Assembly: GCA_900542055.1 (NCBI GenBank)
Contig: UQMA01000027.1
Coordinates: 1 to 20,058, forward strand
Origin: an uncultured Azospirillum sp.
GTDB lineage: Bacteria; Pseudomonadota; Alphaproteobacteria; RF32; CAG-239
Direction of reading: 5' to 3'
Length of the DNA stretch: 20,058 nt
Shown one piece after another: positions 1 to 7,506 of the stretch. The notes under the pieces were generated by a model that saw nothing but the letters and a program-made list of their open reading frames with translations, did no database searches and had not been told where the DNA came from. Position numbers and translations under genes: made by a program. The first letter of the stretch is position 1, and each line of letters starts with the position of its first letter.

Positions 1-1
1 A

Positions 2-136
2 GAAAAAGTTGTAGAATATAATGCTGAACAAAACATAAACGATATTATTCGCGCGGTTTCGCACGCCGAAGATAATTTGACTGAAGTCCGTTCTGTCAGC
101 AGTTCATATAGCGAAATTTTAAAAATGATAATGTAA
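2..136 (+). CDS. C-terminal end of an unidentified protein (5' part outside window)
   Basis: An open frame enters from the left edge and ends at TAA 134-136, giving 44 residues that finish YSEILKMIM. The composition is charged and alpha-helical and its codon use matches the resident genes. The tail (AVSHAE...VRS...YSEILKM) weakly recalls the C-terminus of the flagellar rod-adaptor FliE, which commonly ends in AY-x-EI-M-RM-type sequence. The alignment needs several gaps, so this is only a suggestion. Nothing else in the window is flagellar. There is no clear terminator between this stop and the tRNA-Leu. Confidence 0.5.
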   Translation, partial: EKVVEYNAEQNINDIIRAVSHAEDNLTEVRSVSSSYSEILKMIM

Positions 137-148
137 GATAAAAAAAGC

Positions 149-177
149 TTGATTATTTTTTTAAACTAGTTTAAATA
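149..177 (+). promoter_or_regulatory. Probable promoter of tRNA-Leu
   Basis: TTGATT at 149-154 is followed, after 16-17 bases, by TTAAAT/TAAATA at 171-177. Transcription would start near 183, about 20 bases before the tRNA. The -10 region lies inside a perfect 16-base palindrome (160-175). Confidence 0.4.
160..175. repeat. Perfect 16-bp palindrome upstream of tRNA-Leu
   Basis: TTTAAACTAGTTTAAA is identical to its own reverse complement over all 16 bases. It has no loop, so it looks more like a protein-binding site than a hairpin terminator. It overlaps the likely -10 of the tRNA-Leu promoter. Confidence 0.55.
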
Positions 178-202
178 CTTCATCTGTCTTTATGATAATT
201 GT

Positions 203-288
203 GCGGCTGTGGCGAAATTGGTAAACGCGTAACGTTGAGGTCGTTATGAGCTAAGCTCTTGGAAGTTCAAGTCTTCTCAGCCGCACCA
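203..288 (+). tRNA. tRNA-Leu (anticodon GAG)
   Basis: The acceptor arm GCGGCTG (203-209) pairs exactly with CAGCCGC (278-284), followed by discriminator A and an encoded CCA (286-288). The anticodon stem TAACG (230-234) pairs with CGTTA (242-246) around the loop TTGAGGT. This places GAG at 237-239, which reads leucine codons CUC/CUU. An extended variable arm makes it a class II tRNA of 86 bases. It stands alone, between the end of an upstream gene and mgtE. Confidence 0.95.
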
Positions 289-343
289 ATTCTTTTCAAT
301 TTTATGAGGTTTTGCGGATTATATAAATAACGTTCTTGCAGCG

Positions 344-351
344 GGGGAGGG
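344..351 (+). promoter_or_regulatory. Ribosome binding site that fixes the mgtE start
   Basis: The purine-rich GGGGAGGG lies five bases before ATG 357. An in-frame TTG at 336 would precede it, but the site would then be inside the coding sequence. ATG 357 is therefore preferred. Confidence 0.7.
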
Positions 352-356
352 AATTT

Positions 357-1793
357 ATGAAAAAGAAAACCAAAAAACATGCCCTGTCCGCCAAAAGCAA
401 ACTTCGCATTCGTTCTTCAAAAAACTCAACAATTCAGCAGCCTACTTATTTGGGATTAGGACCGAAATTTGTCAATTCAATCATTATCGGATTGAATGAA
501 GACGATGATATTCATGTCAAAAAAATCATTGCCGATCTTGATGAATATGATTTGGCGCGCTTGATTGAAGTTTTGGATATAGGTCACCGCCGCAAATTGG
601 TCGGAATTATAGGTGATAAAATTGATCCGGCTGTTATTCCCGAATTAAATGAAGTGGTTCAAGAGCAGGTTCTTGAAAGCCTTGATGAAAAACAGATTGT
701 TAAAATCGTTAATGAACTGGATTCGGATGATGCGGTTGAAGTACTCGAAAATATGGATAATTCCGAGCAGCAGGAAATTATCAGACATTTAAATCCTGAA
801 CTAAAATATCAGGTAAAATCGTCATTAAATTATCCTGAAGATTCGGCAGGACGTATTATGTCGCGCGATTTTGTCAGCATGCCTGACAATTGGAGCGTGA
901 AAGAAGCTAAACAGTTTCTGCTTAATAACGATGAACTTCCTGATGAATTTTATACGGTTTTTTTGGTTGATGAAAAAACTTTGCGTCCGACAGGCGAAAT
1001 CACGCTTGATAAGTTGCTGCGAGCTAAAGCAAGCACTTCGCTCAGCTCGATTATGGATGGAGAAATCGTACCGGTCGATGTTCATACCGATCAGGAAGAA
1101 GTTGCCCACATGTTCCGTGAATATGGCTGGATGTCGGCTATGGTGGTTGACAGCAAAGGGCGTCTTATCGGTGTTATCAATATTGATGATGTGGTTGAAA
1201 TTATTCATGAAGAAACCAGTGAAGATATGATGGGAATAGCCGGTGCCGAAAGCAACGATGTTTATCGTTCGGTGTTTGATATTTTCAAATCCCGTTCGGT
1301 TTGGCTGGTTACAAATCTTTTTGCTACAATTGTTGCGGCTTCGGTCGTCGGCGGTTTTCAGGATATTATAGCTCAATTATCCATTTTGGCTGTTCTAATG
1401 CCTATTGTGGCTTCAATGGGCGGAACAACCGGACAACAAACGTTGGCGGTTGTCGTGCGTTCATTGGCAACCAAGGAACTGACTTCACGCAACGCACTGC
1501 GTATGGTCGGCAAAGAATTTATGGTCGGTTTGTGTAACGGTTTGCTGTTCGCGGTTATGATAGGCGTTGCCGTTCATATTTGGTATCCGGAACAAACAAC
1601 CATCAGTTATATTATAGCTTTGGCAATGCTGTGTAATTTGACTGTCGCGAGTTTGGCCGGTATTTTAATACCGTTAACCTTAAACAGATTAAAAGTCGAT
1701 CCGGCTATTTCTTCAGGTGTATTTTTAATTGCCTGCACGGATTCGGGAGGATATTTCATCTTTTTGGGTTTAGCTAAACTGTTGTTGTTTTAA
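357..1793 (+). CDS. mgtE: Magnesium transporter MgtE
   Basis: A 478-residue inner-membrane Mg2+ channel/transporter of the MgtE family. The order of parts is typical. After a basic N-terminus comes the helical MgtE_N domain (about 50-150, acidic, the Mg2+ sensor). A tandem CBS pair opens near YPEDSAGRIM (159-168). A connecting helix and about five membrane segments (from about 314 to the end) follow. The pore signature MGGTTGQQ is at 354-361. The last segment carries TDSGG, whose Asp462 matches the pore-site aspartate known from the Thermus protein. In this family Mg2+ bound between the cytosolic domains closes the pore when cell Mg2+ is high. Length is normal and nothing is broken. I see no Mg2+ riboswitch in the short leader; regulation is probably at the protein level. 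Confidence 0.95.
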   Translation: MKKKTKKHALSAKSKLRIRSSKNSTIQQPTYLGLGPKFVNSIIIGLNEDDDIHVKKIIADLDEYDLARLIEVLDIGHRRKLVGIIGDKIDPAVIPELNEVVQEQVLESLDEKQIVKIVNELDSDDAVEVLENMDNSEQQEIIRHLNPELKYQVKSSLNYPEDSAGRIMSRDFVSMPDNWSVKEAKQFLLNNDELPDEFYTVFLVDEKTLRPTGEITLDKLLRAKASTSLSSIMDGEIVPVDVHTDQEEVAHMFREYGWMSAMVVDSKGRLIGVINIDDVVEIIHEETSEDMMGIAGAESNDVYRSVFDIFKSRSVWLVTNLFATIVAASVVGGFQDIIAQLSILAVLMPIVASMGGTTGQQTLAVVVRSLATKELTSRNALRMVGKEFMVGLCNGLLFAVMIGVAVHIWYPEQTTISYIIALAMLCNLTVASLAGILIPLTLNRLKVDPAISSGVFLIACTDSGGYFIFLGLAKLLLF

Positions 1794-1813
1794 TATTCAC
1801 AAAGGTTAAAAAA

Positions 1814-2374
1814 ATGAAATGGATGATTGCGTCAGATATTCATGGTTCAAGTTTTTATACTCAGAAAATGCTGGAAGCTTATCGCAGCGAAAAAGCCGAA
1901 AGATTGCTTCTATTAGGTGATATTTTGTATCATGGACCGCGTAACGATTTGACTCAAGAATATAATCCGCAGTTTGTATCTGAACAGCTGAATAATATAA
2001 AAGACCAAATAGTATGTGTACGCGGTAATTGTGATGCCGAAGTCGACCAAATGATGCTGAAATTTCCGATTATGGCCGATTATGTGCTTTTAGCTGAAGG
2101 GAGCACCACTATTTTTGCTACCCATGGTCATTTGTATAATCAAGAGGTTTTGCCTTCGCTATACAAAGGTGATATTTTGTTAACCGGACATACGCATATT
2201 CCGGCTTGTATTCGGCACGAAAATTATACCTATATGAACCCCGGATCGGTTTCTTTGCCCAAAAATGAAAGTTGGCATGGGTATATGCTGCTTGAAAATG
2301 GAAAATTTGTGTGGAAAGATTTGGAAGGCAATGTAAAACTGACATTCAGTCTTGCTGATGAATTGTCAAAATAA
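1814..2374 (+). CDS. yfcE: YfcE-type metallophosphoesterase (phosphodiesterase)
   Basis: A 186-residue cytosolic calcineurin-like phosphoesterase; E. coli YfcE has nearly the same length. All metal-binding blocks are present in order: SDIHG (Asp8, His10), GD (Asp36), GNCD (Asn72), HGH (104-106) and GHTH (125-128). They are followed by the family's closing NPGSVSLP. Relatives are Mn2+-dependent and hydrolyse phosphodiester test substrates; the physiological substrate is not settled. The gene starts 20 bases after mgtE with AAAGG as its ribosome site, so it is probably co-transcribed with mgtE. The family is certain; the symbol rests on the motif set and size. Confidence 0.88.
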   Translation: MKWMIASDIHGSSFYTQKMLEAYRSEKAERLLLLGDILYHGPRNDLTQEYNPQFVSEQLNNIKDQIVCVRGNCDAEVDQMMLKFPIMADYVLLAEGSTTIFATHGHLYNQEVLPSLYKGDILLTGHTHIPACIRHENYTYMNPGSVSLPKNESWHGYMLLENGKFVWKDLEGNVKLTFSLADELSK

Positions 2375-2421
2375 TTTCTGTATATATTGCATTTTACGCT
2401 TTTTATCCAATCAAATCCGCT

Positions 2422-2427
2422 TATAAT
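2422..2427 (+). promoter_or_regulatory. Candidate -10 of the lspA operon promoter
   Basis: A consensus TATAAT lies 30 bases before the lspA start, in the only real gap (82 bases) between yfcE and the long operon. There is no good -35 at 17 bases, so the assignment rests on the -10 and the context. Confidence 0.4.
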
Positions 2428-2456
2428 GACACAGAATTAAAAACAGGGAGTGGATT

Positions 2457-2930
2457 ATGCTTATAGGTCTAGGTATTGCGTTTGTTGCAGCTGTTTTAGA
2501 TCAGCTGTCAAAGTTTTTTGTTTTGAATTATGTGCTTGAAACCTATCCTTACATAAAAATAACTCCTTTTTTCAATATTGTAAATGCATGGAATACCGGT
2601 GTCAGTTTTTCAATGTTCAGCAGTGGCGGTTTAATCGGAAAAATTTTGTTATCGTCCGCCGCTTTGGTTATAGTGGCTCTTTTGCTATGGTGGCTTTCGA
2701 AAGAAAAGAAAAAAATTTTGCAAATAGCATTAGGATTGATTATCGGCGGCGCTTTGGGAAATGTTATCGATCGTATTCGTTTGGGAGCAGTGTTTGACTT
2801 TCTGGATTTTTATGTATCAGATTATCACTGGCCGGCTTTCAATATCGCCGATAGCGCCATTTGCATCGGAGCTGTGATTTTCTTGATTGATAGTTTGTTT
2901 TTAAGCAAAAAAGGAGAAGATAAAAAATGA
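2457..2930 (+). CDS. lspA: Lipoprotein signal peptidase (signal peptidase II)
   Basis: A 157-residue inner-membrane aspartyl peptidase that removes signal peptides from diacylated prolipoproteins. It has four hydrophobic segments. The family blocks are present: DQLSKF near the N-terminus, N-x-G-x-SFS, GNVIDR followed by VFDF (catalytic Asp114), and FNIADS (catalytic Asp132). GGGAG-like bases at 2446-2450 lie six bases before the ATG. Its stop overlaps the start of the next gene (ATGA). That next gene encodes a lipoprotein, which would be a direct substrate. Size and motifs are normal. Confidence 0.96.
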   Translation: MLIGLGIAFVAAVLDQLSKFFVLNYVLETYPYIKITPFFNIVNAWNTGVSFSMFSSGGLIGKILLSSAALVIVALLLWWLSKEKKKILQIALGLIIGGALGNVIDRIRLGAVFDFLDFYVSDYHWPAFNIADSAICIGAVIFLIDSLFLSKKGEDKK

Positions 2931-3106
2931 AAAAAATTGTTTTTGCCGTTTGTGCTGTTCTTTTATTAAGTTCTTGCGGTTGGACAAAACAAAAATTGGG
3001 GTTAAGCAAAACCGCTCCCGAGGCCGGAAATGCAAAAGATGAATTGGTTATTCCCCCTAATTATAATTTGCTCCCTGAAATTCCTGCCGATAATGGCAAT
3101 CTTTAA
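2927..3106 (+). CDS. Small DUF3035/BamF-like lipoprotein
   Basis: A 59-residue protein beginning with a short basic end and hydrophobic stretch that closes in the lipobox LSSC (Cys17). The predicted mature lipoprotein is only about 43 residues. Its middle, KTAPEA...ELVIPPNYNLLPE, matches the core of the alphaproteobacterial DUF3035 family, usually written as KxAPDEF...PLxxPPDYxLxPP. That family includes BamF, a subunit of the outer-membrane barrel assembly machine. The start overlaps the lspA stop by ATGA, implying coupled translation. The order lspA, DUF3035 lipoprotein, M16, M16 is a recurrent alphaproteobacterial arrangement. The protein is shorter than usual members and keeps little beyond the core motif. 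Confidence 0.8.
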   Translation: MKKIVFAVCAVLLLSSCGWTKQKLGLSKTAPEAGNAKDELVIPPNYNLLPEIPADNGNL

Positions 3107-3110
3107 GGAG
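3105..3110 (+). promoter_or_regulatory. Ribosome binding site supporting a GTG start
   Basis: AAGGAG overlaps the preceding stop codon and lies eight bases before GTG 3119. The GTG opens directly into a signal peptide, and the nearby TTG at 3111 runs at once into a stop. GTG is therefore the likely start of the M16 peptidase. Confidence 0.65.
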
Positions 3111-3118
3111 TTGAAAAA

Positions 3119-4441
3119 GTGAAAAAAATCGGATTGTTCTGTGTTGCAGCGTCATTTTTTTTGATTCAACCTGTCAAAGCCGAATTGTTTAATATGAGCA
3201 GCTATACTCTAAACAATGGCATGCAGCTTGTGGTTGTTCCAAATCACAAAGCGCCGATTGTCCAGCAAATGATATGGTATAAGGTAGGCGCCGCCGATGA
3301 AAAAACAGGCAAGGGCGGAGCTGCTCACTTGCTCGAACATCTGATGTTTCGCGGAACTTCAAAAATTAAAGGACAGGATTTTAATCGGATTTTGGAAGAC
3401 AATGGTGCAAAAAGCAATGCTTTTACATCACAGGACTTTACGGTATATCATCAGTTTGTAGATATCAGCCGCTTGGAGTTGGCTATGTTTCTAGAAGCTG
3501 ACAGAATGCAAAATTTACAAATTGATGCCGACAGTTTTGAAACTGAGCGCAAAATTGTTTATCAAGAACGCAAACAGGTTGTCGAAAACGACCCGATGTA
3601 TCTTTTTAACGAAGAAATGCAAAGAGCTTTCTGGCAGCAGCATCCATACGCGCGTCCGATTACCGGCACAGAAGATGAAATTCTTAATTTGACGGTTGAA
3701 GATGTAAAAGATATTTACAGCCGCTACTACAATCCGCAAAATGCGGTTTTGGTTATTGCCGGTGATATTGAACCAGACTTGGCTTATAAGTTGGCTGAAA
3801 AATATTACGGGAATATTGAAAATAAAGGAAAACGTAATCAACGAAACATTTTGCCGGATAAAGTGAAAACAAACACTGTAATAAACATGAAACTTCCTCA
3901 AATAGATGTGCCGAGATTAGTTCGCAAATATAAAGCTCCATATTATGTAAACGGCGGCAAAGCAATTTATCCTTTGATGATATTATCAAAATATTTGGGG
4001 GAAGGAGAAATTTCATTTTTATATAATCGTTTGGTTATTGAAGAAAAAATAGCTGCCTCTGTGTCGGTTTCTTATAATTTTGCCGTTTCAGGAGGAAGTT
4101 TTACCATCTATGCCATACCGGCCAAAGACATTGCTATTGCCGATTTGCAGAAAAGCGTTGACGAAGCTGTTGTTCTGGCATTGAAAAATCTTAATAAAGC
4201 CGAGTTATCAAAAATAAAAAAACAAATGTTGGCAGGCTTGATATTTGTACGTGATAATCCAAGTCAAGCAGCGCAAATAGCAGGTATGTTGGCAGCTCAG
4301 GGGATGAAAAAAGACGAAATAGAAGCTTATGCCGAAAATATACAAAATGTAACGTTGGACGAGGTTAAAAAAGCCGCGGCAAATGTTTTCAGCTCGACCT
4401 CTGTTGAAGGAATAGCCTTGTCGAAAGGAGATAAAAAATGA
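3119..4441 (+). CDS. M16 family zinc metallopeptidase (active subunit)
   Basis: A 440-residue exported peptidase of the pitrilysin/processing-peptidase family. A signal peptide (about 1-21, ending VKA) suggests a periplasmic location. The inverted zinc motif HLLEH is at 70-74 (His70, Glu73, His74). The third ligand, Glu150 in YQER, lies 76 residues downstream as expected. The second M16 half follows. Start is GTG with a good ribosome site. It shares an ATGA overlap with a second M16 gene that lacks the zinc motif. The two products are likely a heterodimer, as known for bacterial M16B pairs and mitochondrial processing peptidase. The substrate cannot be read from sequence; envelope proteins are likely given lspA upstream. 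Confidence 0.92.
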   Translation: MKKIGLFCVAASFFLIQPVKAELFNMSSYTLNNGMQLVVVPNHKAPIVQQMIWYKVGAADEKTGKGGAAHLLEHLMFRGTSKIKGQDFNRILEDNGAKSNAFTSQDFTVYHQFVDISRLELAMFLEADRMQNLQIDADSFETERKIVYQERKQVVENDPMYLFNEEMQRAFWQQHPYARPITGTEDEILNLTVEDVKDIYSRYYNPQNAVLVIAGDIEPDLAYKLAEKYYGNIENKGKRNQRNILPDKVKTNTVINMKLPQIDVPRLVRKYKAPYYVNGGKAIYPLMILSKYLGEGEISFLYNRLVIEEKIAASVSVSYNFAVSGGSFTIYAIPAKDIAIADLQKSVDEAVVLALKNLNKAELSKIKKQMLAGLIFVRDNPSQAAQIAGMLAAQGMKKDEIEAYAENIQNVTLDEVKKAAANVFSSTSVEGIALSKGDKK

Positions 4442-5847
4442 GTCACAGACCTTATTATGCGCGCAAACCCCGCAGATGGCCGTTTTGGCTTTTGGCAATT
4501 GCCGCTGTCTGTGGTATATGCAAATATTGCACGACTTTCAATCCTCAAAAATTGGTTGAAAATTCCGAATTAAAACAAAAAACTTTTTCTGCACGGGTTG
4601 TTGAAATTGTTGCGCCGAAAAGCGGAATAAAGGCTTATTTAATGACAGAAAAAAGCAATCCGATTGTTAGTATGTCGTTTATTTTTGCTGATAGCGGATC
4701 TGCCTATGATGAGCAGAATTTGACGGGATTATCCGATATTACCTCAATGATGTTATTGGAAGGAGCCGGAAAACTTTCAAGACGGCAATTTAAAGAAACT
4801 TTGGAAAATTATGCCATTGATTTGAATTATAGTGCAGACAAAGACGATTTTGAAGGTAAAATGCTTTCAACAAAAGAAAATTTGCCCAAAGCGGCTGAAT
4901 TGCTGCGTTTAAGTCTGACAGAGCCAACGCTTGATCAAGAAAATTTAGACAGATTGCAACAGCAGATTTTGCAATCTGTCAATCGTTTGCTTGAAAAACC
5001 GGAAGCAAGGCTTGCTAATGCCGTTGGTAAAATCATTTTTGGAAAACATCCTTACGGTATCGGTGCTGAAGAGTTGAGAAAATTTGTTAAAAATATAAAA
5101 ACAGATGATATTCGCTCTTTTATCAAAAACAGACTGGCTAAAGACCGAATTTATATAGGAATTGCCGGAGATATTTCGGAAAACGAAGCTGAAAACCTGA
5201 TTGATAATGTTTTCGGAAATCTGCCCGAACAATCTCAAACAAAAGCTTTGCCCGCCGAAGATATTAAATATGCTGCTTTAGGACAAACAATTATTGAAGA
5301 TAACACGCCGCAAGTGTTGTTTGAAGCCGTTGCGCCTTCAGTTCCGCGATTGAGCAAAGATTTTTATCCTTTATATATAGCCAATTATATTTTGGGCGGA
5401 GCAGGTTTGAATTCACGATTAAATCAGGCTGCCCGTGAAAAAGAAGGATTGACATACGGCGTTTATACAGGAATGGAACTCTTAAAACATGCCCCGCAGT
5501 TGGTTGGCAGTTTTTCAACCACTCCGCAAAACTTTCCCCGTATGAAAGAAATTTTTATTAACGAATGGACAAATATGGGGAACAAAGGTATAACGGCGAA
5601 AGAATTGCAGTCGGCTAAAAATTATCTGCAAAGTTCCTATAATCTTCGTTTTGCCGATATCGGAACTTTATCAGCTATTTTGGCTTCTATGCAAAGAGAA
5701 AAGTTGGGAATAGACTTTTTACAAAAACGTAATGGTTATATTGAAGAAATTACATTAGAACGGGTAAACCGCGTTGTTAAGAAATATTTTTCTCCCGACA
5801 ATTTGGCAATAGTCAGTTTGGGACAGATTGAACAGAAAGGAAACTAA
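4438..5847 (+). CDS. M16-like protein lacking the zinc site (partner subunit)
   Basis: A 469-residue M16 fold protein. The N-terminus is basic, followed by a hydrophobic segment (about 14-28) that should anchor or export it. Where HxxEH is expected the sequence reads SMMLLEGAG, so it cannot bind zinc in the usual way. It does keep the R...Y substrate-binding signature in AAREKEGLTYGVY (Arg333, Tyr340). That is the hallmark of the non-catalytic half in M16B pairs. Start overlaps the stop of the active subunit by ATGA, which favours equal synthesis. Probable role: holding peptide substrate for the upstream subunit. Length and fold blocks are otherwise complete, so this is not a pseudogene. Confidence 0.9.
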   Translation: MSHRPYYARKPRRWPFWLLAIAAVCGICKYCTTFNPQKLVENSELKQKTFSARVVEIVAPKSGIKAYLMTEKSNPIVSMSFIFADSGSAYDEQNLTGLSDITSMMLLEGAGKLSRRQFKETLENYAIDLNYSADKDDFEGKMLSTKENLPKAAELLRLSLTEPTLDQENLDRLQQQILQSVNRLLEKPEARLANAVGKIIFGKHPYGIGAEELRKFVKNIKTDDIRSFIKNRLAKDRIYIGIAGDISENEAENLIDNVFGNLPEQSQTKALPAEDIKYAALGQTIIEDNTPQVLFEAVAPSVPRLSKDFYPLYIANYILGGAGLNSRLNQAAREKEGLTYGVYTGMELLKHAPQLVGSFSTTPQNFPRMKEIFINEWTNMGNKGITAKELQSAKNYLQSSYNLRFADIGTLSAILASMQREKLGIDFLQKRNGYIEEITLERVNRVVKKYFSPDNLAIVSLGQIEQKGN

Positions 5848-5851
5848 TTCG

Positions 5852-7492
5852 ATGAATAAACCGATTACAAAAACTTATGTGTGGAAAAAGCTTGCAGCTC
5901 ATTACCATTGGCACAAAAATGATGAGATGAAAGATTTATTTGCCAAAGATCCAAAGCGCGCAGATAAGTATACATTGAATTTGGGCAATTTGTATTTTGA
6001 TTATTCCAAAAACAGATTTAATGAAAAAACAATGCGCTATCTATTAGATTTAGCAAAAGAAGTTAATTTAAAAGATAAAATTTCCGCTATGTTTTCGGGC
6101 GAAAAAATCAATAAAACCGAAAATCGCGCCGTTTTGCACATTGCTTTGCGCAACAGACAAAATACGCCGATTTATGTTGACGGCAAAGATGTTATGCCTG
6201 AAATCAACACCGTTTTGGGTAAAATGAAAAAATTCAGCGATGCTGTTCGTTTTGGCGAGTTCAAGGGAGCCACCGGCAAAAAATTGACTAATATTGTCAA
6301 TATCGGAATCGGCGGTTCCGATTTAGGACCTTTTATGGTGACAACAGCATTAAAAGAATATTGGGCAAAAGATATGAATTGTTATTTCATTTCCAATATC
6401 GACGGTTCGGCCTGTGATGATGTTTTAAGTTCTATAAATCCTGAAACAACGTTGTTTGTGATTGTTTCTAAAACTTTTACCACAATTGAAACTTTAACCA
6501 ATGCCAAAACTTGCCGCAAATGGTTGGTCGATGCTTTGGGCGAACATGCGGTGGCAAAACATTTTGTCGCAGTATCGACTAATGCTGCCGAAGTTTCTAA
6601 ATTTGGGATTAATACCGATAATATGTTTGAATTTTGGAATTTTGTCGGCGGACGCTATTCTATGTGGTCAGCTGTCGGCTTGTCTATTGCTTTGATGGTC
6701 GGTATGGATAATTTTGAAAAAATGCTTGATGGCGCCAATGAAATGGATTTGCATTTCAAAAATACCGAATTTGAACATAATATTCCGGTAATTATGGCCT
6801 TGCTGGGAGTTTGGTATAACAACTTTTTCGGTTTCAGACAGCAGGGAGTTATTCCTTATGATCAGGATTTGCGCTTTTTCCCGAAATATTTGCAGCAATT
6901 GGATATGGAAAGCAACGGAAAATCCGTCAGCATGGATAATAAGTTTATAAAATATGCAACAGGTCCGGTTTTATTCGGAGGAGCGGGTACTGATGTACAG
7001 CATTCTTTCTTTCAATTGTTGCATCAGGGAACAGAGATTGTTCCGCTTGATTTTATTATTCCCGCTATTTCACATAATGAAATCGGTGAGCATCATGAAA
7101 TTTTGGTTGCCAACGCTTTGGCGCAAGGTGAAGCGTTGATGCGCGGAAAAACCATGGCAGAAGCCGCAAGCGAATTGGCAAAAGCCGGAAAATCAAAAGA
7201 AGAAGTCAGTTTGTTAAAACGTTATAAAAGTTTTGCCGGCAACCGTCCGACCAATACCATAGTTATTAAAAAATTGGATCCTTATACCCTTGGAATGTTA
7301 GTTGCAATGTACGAACATAAAGTGTTTGTTCAAGGTGTTATTTGGAATATTGATTCTTTTGATCAAATGGGAGTCGAACTTGGAAAACAGATGGCTTTGA
7401 GTATTCTGCCGGAACTGCAGGGCAATGCTTATGGCAAACATGATAGTTCGACTGCCGGACTTATCGGTTTGATTAAAAAAATCAGAAAATAA
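5852..7492 (+). CDS. pgi: Glucose-6-phosphate isomerase
   Basis: A 546-residue cytosolic enzyme interconverting glucose 6-phosphate and fructose 6-phosphate. It has the phosphate-binding VSKTFTTIET block, GGRYS, the catalytic base in MESNGK (Glu353), the ring-opening histidine in VQHSF (His384) and the signature FDQMGVELGK (Lys512). Spacing of Glu353 and His384 equals that in the well-studied rabbit enzyme. ATG 5852 is chosen over an upstream TTG at 5828 because AAAGGAAA at 5836-5843 sits just before it and the family starts here. It lies four bases after the M16-like gene, in the same presumed operon, although no functional link to the envelope genes is evident. Confidence 0.96.
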   Translation: MNKPITKTYVWKKLAAHYHWHKNDEMKDLFAKDPKRADKYTLNLGNLYFDYSKNRFNEKTMRYLLDLAKEVNLKDKISAMFSGEKINKTENRAVLHIALRNRQNTPIYVDGKDVMPEINTVLGKMKKFSDAVRFGEFKGATGKKLTNIVNIGIGGSDLGPFMVTTALKEYWAKDMNCYFISNIDGSACDDVLSSINPETTLFVIVSKTFTTIETLTNAKTCRKWLVDALGEHAVAKHFVAVSTNAAEVSKFGINTDNMFEFWNFVGGRYSMWSAVGLSIALMVGMDNFEKMLDGANEMDLHFKNTEFEHNIPVIMALLGVWYNNFFGFRQQGVIPYDQDLRFFPKYLQQLDMESNGKSVSMDNKFIKYATGPVLFGGAGTDVQHSFFQLLHQGTEIVPLDFIIPAISHNEIGEHHEILVANALAQGEALMRGKTMAEAASELAKAGKSKEEVSLLKRYKSFAGNRPTNTIVIKKLDPYTLGMLVAMYEHKVFVQGVIWNIDSFDQMGVELGKQMALSILPELQGNAYGKHDSSTAGLIGLIKKIRK

Positions 7493-7506
7493 TATCAGAG
7501 GCAAAA

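Noticed and set aside
336..356. TTG start seven codons upstream for mgtE
   Set aside because: The strong ribosome site GGGGAGGG would be inside the coding sequence; ATG 357 is properly spaced from it.
289..356. Mg2+-sensing riboswitch upstream of mgtE
   Set aside because: Only 68 bases lie between the tRNA and the start, too short for the known Mg2+ riboswitch classes, and no fitting stems are seen.
825..1376. Long antisense frame within mgtE (and similar antisense frames within the M16, pgi, parC and yejE genes)
   Set aside because: Each lies opposite a well-recognised gene, has no ribosome site, and its protein shows no motif; they are by-products of codon bias.
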